This document shows positions 35,951 to 44,525 of a stretch of DNA of 64,000 nt, piece after piece (within the stretch, counting starts at the first letter, position 1; each line of letters starts with the position of its first letter). The notes under the pieces are model-generated. The model did no database searches, was not told the origin of the DNA, and worked only from the letters and a program-made list of their open reading frames with translations. This DNA is from Alphaproteobacteria bacterium. Lineage in GTDB: Bacteria > Pseudomonadota > Alphaproteobacteria > Reyranellales > Reyranellaceae. Where the stretch lies: the NCBI GenBank assembly GCA_016869975.1, contig VGCZ01000022.1:1-64000 (forward strand), written 5' to 3'. A program made the position numbers and the translations under genes.

Positions 35951-36463
35951 ATGCGGTGGCTAGGCCTGATCCTGTTGGCCAGCCTGGCGGCCTGCGCGGG
36001 CAATACGACGGGCGGCAAGGGCGTGCGCGACATCGAGATCGTCGAGGCGGGCATCTATCCGGTCCCTGCCGGCGCACGCTCGACGCCAGTCGGCCTCTGC
36101 GAATCGCTGAGCGAGCCCGCCCGCGGTGACGTCAATATTTCCGCTCAGGAGCGCACCACCCGCATCCCGGCGCGGTTGGGCACCCTGTTCGGCGTGACCT
36201 TCCGGCCGGTCGGCACCGTGCCCGACGGCGTGACCAGTTTCCGCGTGCTGTGGCGCGCGCCCGATCCGGGCATTCCTGACGCCGTCACCGGCAAGCCCCG
36301 GCGCGACGACGGCTGCGCCTATGCCTACCGGATGGGCGTCACCACCTTCCACGGCTTCCGCTTCGAGCGCCCGGCCGAGCTGATCCCCGGCGCCTGGGCG
36401 CTGGAGATCTGGCATGGCGACCGCAAGCTGCTGGCCTACGGCTTCCAGGTTTACAAGCCATAG
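35951..36463 (+). CDS. DUF3859 lipoprotein
   Basis: 170 residues. A lipoprotein signal ends in the lipobox LAAC (Cys at about residue 15). The mature domain has TTRIPARLGTLFGVTFRP, PDPGIPDAVTGKPRRDDG and AELIPGAWALEIWHGDRKLL, the DUF3859 pattern. The function is unknown; it is presumably anchored in the envelope. A GGGAGAG ribosome site lies upstream. It is divergent from the CoA transferase and 44 bases before the acyl-CoA synthetase. Confidence 0.8.
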   Translation: MRWLGLILLASLAACAGNTTGGKGVRDIEIVEAGIYPVPAGARSTPVGLCESLSEPARGDVNISAQERTTRIPARLGTLFGVTFRPVGTVPDGVTSFRVLWRAPDPGIPDAVTGKPRRDDGCAYAYRMGVTTFHGFRFERPAELIPGAWALEIWHGDRKLLAYGFQVYKP

Positions 36464-36507
36464 GGGCATACTCCCGTCTCCGAAGCGGGCCTCGGGGAGG
36501 GACGATC

Positions 36508-38049
36508 ATGGACGTGCGCACGCAGATGCGCAGCGCGGCCGGGTACTACGCCCAGCGTGAGGCGGTGGTCATGGGCGCGCGGCGGCTGAGCTTTGCGCAG
36601 GCCTGGGAGCGCGGCGTGCGCATGGCCAACGGCCTGCTGTCGCTCGGGCTGAAGCCGCAGGATCGCGTCGCGGTGCTCGAGGACAATCGGCTGGAATCGT
36701 CCGACATCTTCCTCGGCGCCGGCATCGCCAATCTGGTGCGCGTGCCGCTCTATCCCCGCAACGCGCCCGATGCCCATGTCCACATGATGGGCCACACGAA
36801 TTGCCGCGCGCTGGTGGTGGACGAGAAATACCTGCACGAGATCGAGCCGATCCGCGCGCAGCTGCCCGAGCTTCAGCGCATCGTCGTGCGCGACGCCGCG
36901 TACGAAACCTGGCTCGCCGCCCAATCGCCGATCGATCCTGATCCGCCGATCGAGGACACCGACAACTACATCATCCGCCACACCGGCGGCACGACCGGAC
37001 GGCCCAAGGGCGTGGCCTACTCTCATCGCGCCTGGCTCGCCGCCGGCCGCGACTGGTTCTACCTCTTCCCGCCGGTGGCGCCGGGCGATGCCTGCCTGCA
37101 TCTCGGTCCGATCAGCCACGCCTCGGGCTATCAGTTCCTGCCGGTCTGGCTCGGCGGCGGCCGCAACATCGTGGTCGACCGTTTCGATCCGACCGAGGTG
37201 CTCGACCTGATGGAACGCGAGCGCATCGCCTATCTGTTCATGGTGCCGACCATGCTCAACGCGATGAACCGCCTGCCCGGTCTCGAGGGCCGCGACTTCT
37301 CGTATCTCAAATGCATGCTGGTGGCCGCCGCACCGATCGCCGACGACACGGCGCTCACGGCGAAGAAGTATTTCGGCCACGCGATGTATCAGGGCTACGG
37401 CCAGACCGAGGTTCTGCCACTCGCGATGATGGGACCCCGGCAATGGTTCGCCACTGACGTGCCGGGCTCGACGCCGCTGCGCGCCTGCGGCCTGCCGCTG
37501 CCCTTCATCCAGGTGCAGATCTGGGACGAGGACAACAAGAAGGTGCCGCCGGGCACGGTGGGCGAGATCGTCGGCAAGGCCGATGGCCAGATGACCGGCT
37601 TCTGGAACAACCCGGAGGCGACGGCCGAGCGCATGGTCGACGGCTGGGTGAAGACCGGCGATGTCGGCTATCTCGACGCCAACGGTTATCTCTATATGGT
37701 CGATCGCGCCGGCGACATGATCGTCTCGGGCGGCTTCAACATCTACCCCGCCGAGCTCGAGAACACGCTGTGCGACCACCCCGACGTGATCGAGGCGGCG
37801 GTGTTCGGCATTCCGCACGAACGCTGGGGCGAGACGCCCTGCGCGGTGTGCACGGTCAAGCCGGACGCGACCGTGAGCGAGGCCGAGCTGATCGCGCTGT
37901 GCGAGGCGAAGCTCGGCAACTACAAGCGGCCGAGCAAGGTCGTGCTGCGTGCCGAGCCGCTGCCCAAGACGCCGGTCGGCAAGATCAAGCGAAAGGAGCT
38001 GCGCGAGCCGTTCTGGGCCGGCCATACGCGGCGCGTGGCGGGGGCGTGA
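36508..38049 (+). CDS. AMP-dependent acyl-CoA synthetase/ligase
   Basis: 513 residues, ANL superfamily. The phosphate loop RHTGGTTGRPKGVAYSH, the YQGYGQTEVLPLAM adenine motif, KTGDVGYLDANGYLYMVDR and GGFNIYPAELE hinge region, and the C-terminal catalytic lysine in PKTPVGKIKRKEL are all present. It activates a carboxylic acid as its acyl-adenylate and then CoA thioester; the chain type is not clear from sequence. The start ATG has GGGAGGGA upstream. Confidence 0.93.
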   Translation: MDVRTQMRSAAGYYAQREAVVMGARRLSFAQAWERGVRMANGLLSLGLKPQDRVAVLEDNRLESSDIFLGAGIANLVRVPLYPRNAPDAHVHMMGHTNCRALVVDEKYLHEIEPIRAQLPELQRIVVRDAAYETWLAAQSPIDPDPPIEDTDNYIIRHTGGTTGRPKGVAYSHRAWLAAGRDWFYLFPPVAPGDACLHLGPISHASGYQFLPVWLGGGRNIVVDRFDPTEVLDLMERERIAYLFMVPTMLNAMNRLPGLEGRDFSYLKCMLVAAAPIADDTALTAKKYFGHAMYQGYGQTEVLPLAMMGPRQWFATDVPGSTPLRACGLPLPFIQVQIWDEDNKKVPPGTVGEIVGKADGQMTGFWNNPEATAERMVDGWVKTGDVGYLDANGYLYMVDRAGDMIVSGGFNIYPAELENTLCDHPDVIEAAVFGIPHERWGETPCAVCTVKPDATVSEAELIALCEAKLGNYKRPSKVVLRAEPLPKTPVGKIKRKELREPFWAGHTRRVAGA

Positions 38050-38053
38050 CGGC

Positions 38054-39208
38054 GTGCGACGGCTCGTCCACGCCGTCGTTGTCCTCTGCTTGATCGTTCT
38101 TCCGTTCGAGGCGCGGGCGCAGTCGCTTGATCGGATCGACGCGCTGCGTGTCGCCTTCGAGCGGTGGATGAACGAGAACGGCGTCGCGAAGGGCGCGCTC
38201 GTCGCGCACGGCCCTGACGCCGCGAGCGTGTTGGAGCGTGGCTATGGTGGACGGGATCCCAAGCAACGCGTGCTATTGGCCAGCCTCAGTAAGGCGATTA
38301 CCGGCCAGTGCGTCGGCGAGCTGATCGCGACCGGTCGACTCCGTTTCGAGACGACGGTAGGCGAAGCTCTACGTCCTCTCTTTGCGGCGCATGGCGCGCC
38401 AGCTGATTCGCGTATCAAGTTGGCGACGGTGGCGCAGTTGCTGGAGCACCGCGCCGGCTTCGCGACGCCGCCGCGCGACCTGATGACGCCGGCGGCGCTG
38501 GAGCTGTTGCAGAGGCACAAATCACCGGCGACGGCCAGCCTGCAGGAATTGCTGGCCACCACACTGACGACTCCGCTGCAGTCGCCGCCAGGCGAGGCAT
38601 TTCGCTACTCCAATATCGGCTACCTCGCGCTGGGCGCGGTCATCGAGGTCGCGACCGGTGAGGACTACGAACGCTTCTGCGCCCGCGCCGTGCTGCGCCC
38701 CGCTGGCATCGCAGAGGGCACGCTCGATCCGGACTGGCGCGCGTTTTCGTCCTTTGGCGGCTGGAGGCTGAGCGGCGCCGAGTACCTGCGCGTAATGGCG
38801 CGGCGTCGCTTCCCAGCGTGCCGTGAGTCGCTGGTGAGTGGCCACGATCCGGCGCCGTCAGAAACTTCCGTCGTAACGGACTGGAACGAGCGCGAGCGAT
38901 GCGAGCGGCCGATGTTGGGCACGATGCCGCCCGGGCCTGATGACGACGCGCCGTTCTACTGGCTGGGCCGCAACGCTGCGTTGGTGCGCCGTCACGTCAA
39001 CGTCACCAGCGACGATGCCCTGCATCTGCGTCGCTGGTACCGCTACTGGCACACCGGGTCATGGGGCGTGGCACCCGACACCGTGGGTATGATCGCCGTC
39101 GAGCACGAGAGCGGTTTGTCGTGGTTCGTCTGGTTCACGCCGCGCCCACCGCAGGACGCGCGTGATCGTCTGTTCGACGCGCTGCTCGACGCCGCGAAGG
39201 AGAAGTAG
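38054..39208 (+). CDS. serine hydrolase of the beta-lactamase (class C-like/PBP) family
   Basis: 384 residues from a GTG at 38054, which yields a signal peptide (LVHAVVVLCLIVLPFEARAQ); the open frame upstream shadows the synthetase. The catalytic SxxK is S77-L-S-K80 in LLASLSKAITGQ and the YxN is Y185-S-N187 in FRYSNIGYLALG. These are periplasmic serine hydrolases (esterase or peptidase); true beta-lactamase activity cannot be assumed. The gene begins 4 bases after the synthetase stop and ends 1 base from the convergent glutamate dehydrogenase gene. Confidence 0.87.
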   Translation: MRRLVHAVVVLCLIVLPFEARAQSLDRIDALRVAFERWMNENGVAKGALVAHGPDAASVLERGYGGRDPKQRVLLASLSKAITGQCVGELIATGRLRFETTVGEALRPLFAAHGAPADSRIKLATVAQLLEHRAGFATPPRDLMTPAALELLQRHKSPATASLQELLATTLTTPLQSPPGEAFRYSNIGYLALGAVIEVATGEDYERFCARAVLRPAGIAEGTLDPDWRAFSSFGGWRLSGAEYLRVMARRRFPACRESLVSGHDPAPSETSVVTDWNERERCERPMLGTMPPGPDDDAPFYWLGRNAALVRRHVNVTSDDALHLRRWYRYWHTGSWGVAPDTVGMIAVEHESGLSWFVWFTPRPPQDARDRLFDALLDAAKEK

Positions 39209-39209
39209 C

Positions 39210-42200
39210 TCACGCCAGTGAGCGCATCTCCTGTGCCGCCACGGTCAGCATGGCGACGTCGACGTTGGCTTGGGCCTTGAGATCGGTGATCAGCCGCGCG
39301 GCCCGGTCGAGCGGGTCGCGGCGTGAGGCGGTCCAGGCGTCGAGCAGGGCGTTGGCGTCGAGCGGGCCGCCGGCGGAAGCCGCGAGGTGCAAGGCCGAGG
39401 CGGTGAGCGTGCGTTGCGCGGCGGCGAGGTCGTCGATCAGCGCGGCGCCGGCCATGATGGTCCAGTGGTTGTCGCGTGGCAGGCGCTCGGCGGCGCCGCG
39501 CAGCCAGTCGAGGCCCAGCCGCGCCGCCAATGCGAAGTAGACGCGCGCCACCTCGGCCACCGGCACGCCGGCGCCATCGGCGAGATGGGCGAGGTCGCCG
39601 GTCGCGGCCAAAGTGTCGAGCCGCGCGACCTTCATCGCCAGCGAGTCGGGGGCGCCCAGCCGGGCGAATGAGTCGGCGCGCGCCTTGAGCTGCTGGCTTT
39701 CGCCTTCGGGCAGCAGGCTTTCGAGGTTGGCGTCGAGCGCGCTCATCGCCGCTTTCAAGCGCGTCACCGCCGCCGTCATGTCCACCGGCCGCGCCAGGTT
39801 GCGCAGGCACCACACCGTGCCACGCTCGGTCAGCCGTTGGCTGGCGATCAGCATCGCGGTCTGCGCCTCGGCCACGAGCTTGGGATCGAGCGCCTCGATC
39901 TCGCCCCAGATGTCGCGCAGCGCGAAGCTGTCGCGCACGATGGCGAAGCAGCGCGCGATGTCGGCGCCGCCGGCCCCGGTGCGTTCGCGGATGTCGTGCA
40001 CGAAGGTGCCGCCGACGCGGTTGACCATCGAGTTCACCACCTGCAGCGTGATGATCTCGCGCCGCAGCCGGTGGCGGCGGATCGCCTCGCCATAGCGCTG
40101 TTGCATCGCCGCCGGGAAGTAGCGCAGCAGCTCGGCCTCGAGCAGCGGATCGTCGGGCAGGTCGGAGGCGAGGATCTCGTCGCTGGCCGCGAGCTTGCCG
40201 TAGGCCAGCAGCACGCTGAGCTCGGCCCGCGTGAGCGGCTGGCCCGCCGTGGCGCGACGCTTCATCAAATCGTTGTCGGGCAAGAACTCGACAGCGCGAT
40301 CGAGCCGGCCGGCACGCTCCAGCGCGCGCATCATGCGGGCGTGGCGCTCGTGCATGGCGCCGGCCTGCGCAGTAGCTACGGTGATCGCCTGACTCTGCTG
40401 GTAGTTGTGGCGCAGCACCAGAGCGGCGACATCGTCGGTCATCGACGCCAGCACGCGGTCGCGTTCCTCAACCGTCAGTGCGCCGCGGCGCACCACGTCG
40501 CCTAACGCGATCTTGATGTTGACCTCGTGGTCGGAGGTGTCGACGCCGGCGGAATTGTCGAGCGCGTCGGTGTTGAGTCGCACGCCATGCTGCGCCGCCT
40601 CGATGCGGCCGCGTTGCGTGGCGCCGAGATTGGCGCCTTCACCGACGACCTTTGCGCGCAGCTCCACACCGTCGATGCGCAGCGCGTCGTTGGCACGGTC
40701 GCCGGCCTCGGCGTGGCTCTCGCTCGCCGCCTTCACGTAGTTGCCGATGCCGGCGAAGAACAGCAGGTCGACCGGTGCCTTTAGGATGGCGCGCATCAGC
40801 TCGACTGGTGTCAGGCGCTCGACCGAAACGCCGAGCACCGCCTTCGCCTGGTCCGTCATGGCGACGGACTTGGCGCCGCGCTCGACGACGAAGCCGCCGG
40901 GCGACAGCAGCGTCTTGTCGTAGTCGGCCCAGGACGAGCGTGGCAGGTCGAACAGGCGCTGGCGCTCGGCGAAGCTCGTCTTCGAATCGGGCGTAGGATC
41001 GACGAAGATGTGGCGGTGATCGAAGGCGGCCAACAGCCTGGTGTGCTTGCTGCGCAGCATGCCGTTGCCGAACACGTCGCCCGACATATCGCCGACGCCC
41101 ACGGCGGTGAACGCGGCCTCCTGGATGTCGGCGCCCAGCTCACGGAAGTGGCGCCTGACGTTCTCCCACGCGCCGCGCGCGGTGATGCCCATCTTCTTGT
41201 GGTCATAGCCGGCCGAACCACCTGACGCGAAGGCGTCGCCCAGCCAGAAGTCGTATTCGGCCGACACGCCATTGGCGATATCGGAGAAGGTTGCGGTGCC
41301 CTTGTCGGCGGCGACCACGAGGTAGGGATCGTCGCCGTCGTGGCGCACGATATCGGGCGGCGGCTCGACCGTGCCATCGGCGTCGAGATTGTCGGTGATA
41401 TCGAGCATGCCGCGAATCAGCGTTTTGTAGCACTCCACGCCTTCGGCCTGGACCTGCTCGCGCGTGGCGCCTACCGGCACACGCTTGCAGTAGAAGCCGC
41501 CCTTGGATCCTACCGGCACGATGACGGCGTTCTTCACCATCTGCGCCTTCATCAGGCCGAGGATCTCGGTGCGGAAATCCTCGCGCCGGTCCGACCAGCG
41601 GATGCCGCCGCGCGCCACGCGGCCGCCACGCAGATGCGTGCCCTCAACGCGCGGGCTGTAGACGAAGATCTCGACCAGCGGCCTGGGCGCAGGCAGTTCG
41701 TCGAGCGCGCGGCTGTCGATCTTCAGCGATAGGAAGGATTTCGGCCCGCCATCCTCGGCGGCGCGCCAGAAGTTCGAGCGCAGGGTGGCGTTCATCGCGC
41801 TCAGCAGGCGGCGCAGGATGCGGTCCTCGTCGAGACTGGTGACCTGCTCCAACGCGGCGGCGATCGCGTCGCGCGCCGCGGCGACGGCCGCGACTCGCGC
41901 GGGCGCGTCGGTCGCGCCGAGGCCGGGATCGAGACGAGCGTGGAACAGTCGCACCAGGCCGGCGGCGATATCGGGATGCGCCGCCAGCGCGCGCTCCATG
42001 TAGTCCTGGCTGAAGGCGATGCCGGCCTGGCGCAGGAAGCGGGCATAAGCACGCAGCACCGTCACGTCGCGCGAATCGAGCCCGGCGCGCAGCACCAGGC
42101 GGTTCATGCCGTCGCTTTCCATCGCGCCGGTCCAGATCTCCCCCAGCGCCGTTTCGAAGCGCTCGCCGGCCTCGGCCGGGTCGATCGCGCGGCCTTCGGC

Positions 42201-44051
42201 GGCGTCCAGGCCGAAATCGTGCAGCCAGACTTCGCCGCCATCCTCGCCCGGCACAACGATGTGATAGGGCGTCTCGGTCAGCACGCGCAGATCCATGTTC
42301 TCGAGCATGGGCAGCACGTCGGACAAGGCGATCGGCGCGCCCGCGTTGAACAGCTTCAGTCCCAGCGCACCCTTCTGGCGATCGCCGCGGCGATAGAGCT
42401 CGATGCCCAGCGGCTTCTCGCTCAGCGCCGCCGAGACGTGCACCAGGTCGCGCGCACCCGCCCCGCCGTCGAAGGCGTCGCGATAGGCGACCGGGAAGGC
42501 GCCGCCGAAGCGACGCGCCAGCTTGCGCGCCTCGATCTCCCCGTAGCGTTCGGTCAGGGAATCGCGCAGCCGATCGGCCCAGGTGCGCGCCACGTCGGCG
42601 AGCTGGCGCTCGACCGTCTCGTCGTCGGGCAGCGGCGCTTCAGCGTGGCGCGGCCGCACGCTGAACAGCACGCGCGCCAGGGTCGACTCGTCGCCCATCG
42701 CCACCGAATAGCCGCTGATCACGCCGTCATAGGCGCGCTCCAAAGTCGCCATGAACCGCCGCCGCAGATCGCTGTCGTAGCGGTCGCGCGGCGCGTAGAC
42801 GAGACAGGAGAGGAAACGCGCCGCCGAGTCGCGGCGGGTGAACAGGGCCACGTGCTGGCGCTCCTGCAATCGCAGGACTCCCGTGGCGATCGCGTAGAGC
42901 GTGTCGTTGTCGCTCTGGAACATCTCGTCGCGCGGATGCGTCTCGAGGATGTTGAGCAGCGCCTTGCCGTCGTGGCCGGCGGGATCGAAGCCGGCGCGCG
43001 CCACGATCTGCGCCACCTTGCGGCGCAAGAGCGGGATGTCGCGCGGCGAGGCGTGATAAGCTGACGACGTGAACAGGCCGCAGAAGCGGCGCTCGCCCGA
43101 GACCTTGCCGTCGTCGCCGTAGCTCTTGACGACGATCACGTCCATGGCGCCGCCGCGATGCACATGCGAGGGCCGATCGCTCTTGAGCAACAGGATCGGC
43201 GCCGTGGATCGGGCGAAGGCGGTCATCGCCGCGCCGCCGGCGGGATGCGGATCGAACATGCGCACGGCGCGATCGCGCAGGATGCCCAGCCCTGTGCCGT
43301 CGATCAGTGCGCGCGTGCCGTCGGCCTCGTAGCGGTAGCGGCGGTGGCCGAGGAAGGTGAAGTGATTGCCCTCGGCCCAGCGCAGGAAGGCGGCGGCTTC
43401 CTCCAGCGCCTGCGGCTCGCCGCCGCCGCGGGTCGCCGCCGCGCCAAGCTCGAGCGCCGCCTCGAGCGCGGCCGCGCGCATCTTCAGCCAGTCACCGACC
43501 GCGAGGCGCACCTCGCCCAGCGCCACGCGCAGCCCCTCGGCGAGCGCCTCGGGCTCGGCGGTGTGGTCGATCTCGATGCGCATCACCGACTCGCGGCCGC
43601 CATCGCCGCCCAGCGTGACCAGAAGGCCGGCGGCGTCGCGTCGCGCGCTGATCACGGGATGGGCCAGCAGACGGATCGCCAGTTCGCGACGCGTGATCTC
43701 GACCGTCACCGAGTCGACGAGAAAGGGCATGTCGTCGTTGACGATCTCGACGACGCTATAGGGCGCGGCGTAGCCGTGCCGCTCCACCGACGGATCGTAG
43801 ACCCGCACCTTGGCCTCGCGGGCGGGGCGCTCGCGCGCGAAGTCGAGGACGCTCAGCGCCGCGCCGGCGCGATCCGCGATCGACGCGGCGGCGAGATCGT
43901 CGGCCGCCAGCCCGCCATAGAGCGCGCGCGTGAAGCTCGCGGCCATGTCGGGATCGAGACCGCGCGTGGCGGCGCGAGCGCGCGCCAGATCGGCCACCGC
44001 GTCGAGTGTCGAGGCGATCGCCGGATCGGTCGGCGATGAGCGAACGTCCAT
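39210..44051 (-). CDS. gdhB: NAD-specific glutamate dehydrogenase, large (180-kDa) type
   Basis: 1613 residues, the expected size. The N-terminal third has ACT-like regulatory segments (YSVVEIVNDDMPFLVDSV and a repeated FTFLGHRRYRY region). The catalytic domain is marked by RGGIRWSDRREDFRTEIL, KNAVIVPVGSKGGFYCKR, SAEYDFWLGDAFASGGSAGY and HKKMGITARGAWENVRRH. It deaminates glutamate to 2-oxoglutarate with NAD+. GGAGG lies 8 bases before the ATG. It is a single-gene unit, convergent with the serine hydrolase. Confidence 0.97.
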   Translation of the reverse strand: MDVRSSPTDPAIASTLDAVADLARARAATRGLDPDMAASFTRALYGGLAADDLAAASIADRAGAALSVLDFARERPAREAKVRVYDPSVERHGYAAPYSVVEIVNDDMPFLVDSVTVEITRRELAIRLLAHPVISARRDAAGLLVTLGGDGGRESVMRIEIDHTAEPEALAEGLRVALGEVRLAVGDWLKMRAAALEAALELGAAATRGGGEPQALEEAAAFLRWAEGNHFTFLGHRRYRYEADGTRALIDGTGLGILRDRAVRMFDPHPAGGAAMTAFARSTAPILLLKSDRPSHVHRGGAMDVIVVKSYGDDGKVSGERRFCGLFTSSAYHASPRDIPLLRRKVAQIVARAGFDPAGHDGKALLNILETHPRDEMFQSDNDTLYAIATGVLRLQERQHVALFTRRDSAARFLSCLVYAPRDRYDSDLRRRFMATLERAYDGVISGYSVAMGDESTLARVLFSVRPRHAEAPLPDDETVERQLADVARTWADRLRDSLTERYGEIEARKLARRFGGAFPVAYRDAFDGGAGARDLVHVSAALSEKPLGIELYRRGDRQKGALGLKLFNAGAPIALSDVLPMLENMDLRVLTETPYHIVVPGEDGGEVWLHDFGLDAAEGRAIDPAEAGERFETALGEIWTGAMESDGMNRLVLRAGLDSRDVTVLRAYARFLRQAGIAFSQDYMERALAAHPDIAAGLVRLFHARLDPGLGATDAPARVAAVAAARDAIAAALEQVTSLDEDRILRRLLSAMNATLRSNFWRAAEDGGPKSFLSLKIDSRALDELPAPRPLVEIFVYSPRVEGTHLRGGRVARGGIRWSDRREDFRTEILGLMKAQMVKNAVIVPVGSKGGFYCKRVPVGATREQVQAEGVECYKTLIRGMLDITDNLDADGTVEPPPDIVRHDGDDPYLVVAADKGTATFSDIANGVSAEYDFWLGDAFASGGSAGYDHKKMGITARGAWENVRRHFRELGADIQEAAFTAVGVGDMSGDVFGNGMLRSKHTRLLAAFDHRHIFVDPTPDSKTSFAERQRLFDLPRSSWADYDKTLLSPGGFVVERGAKSVAMTDQAKAVLGVSVERLTPVELMRAILKAPVDLLFFAGIGNYVKAASESHAEAGDRANDALRIDGVELRAKVVGEGANLGATQRGRIEAAQHGVRLNTDALDNSAGVDTSDHEVNIKIALGDVVRRGALTVEERDRVLASMTDDVAALVLRHNYQQSQAITVATAQAGAMHERHARMMRALERAGRLDRAVEFLPDNDLMKRRATAGQPLTRAELSVLLAYGKLAASDEILASDLPDDPLLEAELLRYFPAAMQQRYGEAIRRHRLRREIITLQVVNSMVNRVGGTFVHDIRERTGAGGADIARCFAIVRDSFALRDIWGEIEALDPKLVAEAQTAMLIASQRLTERGTVWCLRNLARPVDMTAAVTRLKAAMSALDANLESLLPEGESQQLKARADSFARLGAPDSLAMKVARLDTLAATGDLAHLADGAGVPVAEVARVYFALAARLGLDWLRGAAERLPRDNHWTIMAGAALIDDLAAAQRTLTASALHLAASAGGPLDANALLDAWTASRRDPLDRAARLITDLKAQANVDVAMLTVAAQEMRSLA

Positions 44052-44525
44052 GACGCGCCTCCATCGAAGCCTTCACCGGGCTCCTAGCGCCGCACTATTG
44101 CACCTCGATCAAGGCGATGGGAGGTGCGCCCACATTGGGGATAGCTTTGGGGATCATTTTTCCTTGAACGACAAAGGCTTAGAAGAAGTGGCGGCAGACC
44201 GAGCGCGGAATTCTTGACAATCTCGTCCCCGATGTAGGAAATGCCTGCGGGAGCGCGTTTTGTTCTTGTTTTAGGTGCGGCGCAACAAGGCCCGAAGCAA
44301 GCCAAAGAAAGGTAATTTCAAACAGCATTTTCCCATTTTTCGTCAATGCTTTACTGGGCTGTTTTTGAGATTCACATGATCGGTAAAAGATTCGGAGTGA
44401 CACAACGGGAGGCGGGCGTATCATCGACTAATAGTGGTTGGGAGGCCCGGCCACTCAAGATGTAGCAAAAACCCACAAACTGTCCTGTCCACAGCTGTGG
44501 AAAGAAGACGCAACGGGGGCGCCAA
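44052..44525. other. 474-base intergenic region between gdhB and nrdA
   Basis: No protein gene is supported. The middle (about 44200-44420) is clearly AT-richer than the rest of the window. TTGACA occurs at 44214-44219 with TAGGAA at 44235-44240 (15-base spacing), a weak plus-strand promoter candidate. AAACAGC near 44318 and GCTGTTTTT near 44360 form the outer arms of a nested hairpin that also contains AGCATT/AATGCT, which might end a small RNA. The distal end carries DnaA-box-like half-sites at 44485-44504. Confidence 0.4.
44485..44504. promoter_or_regulatory. inverted DnaA-box-like pair upstream of nrdA
   Basis: CTGTCCACA (44485-44493) and, on the other strand, CTTTCCACA (44496-44504) each match the DnaA box TTATCCACA at 7 of 9 positions. 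They face each other around a perfect palindrome, TCCACAGCTGTGGA (44488-44501), 21 bases before the nrdA start. DnaA controls nrdAB in E. coli; control here is inferred. Confidence 0.35.

Noticed and set aside
44084-44424. Small minus-strand open frames of 73 and 81 codons before nrdA
   Set aside because: They overlap each other in different frames, have no ribosome site and show no conserved-looking sequence.
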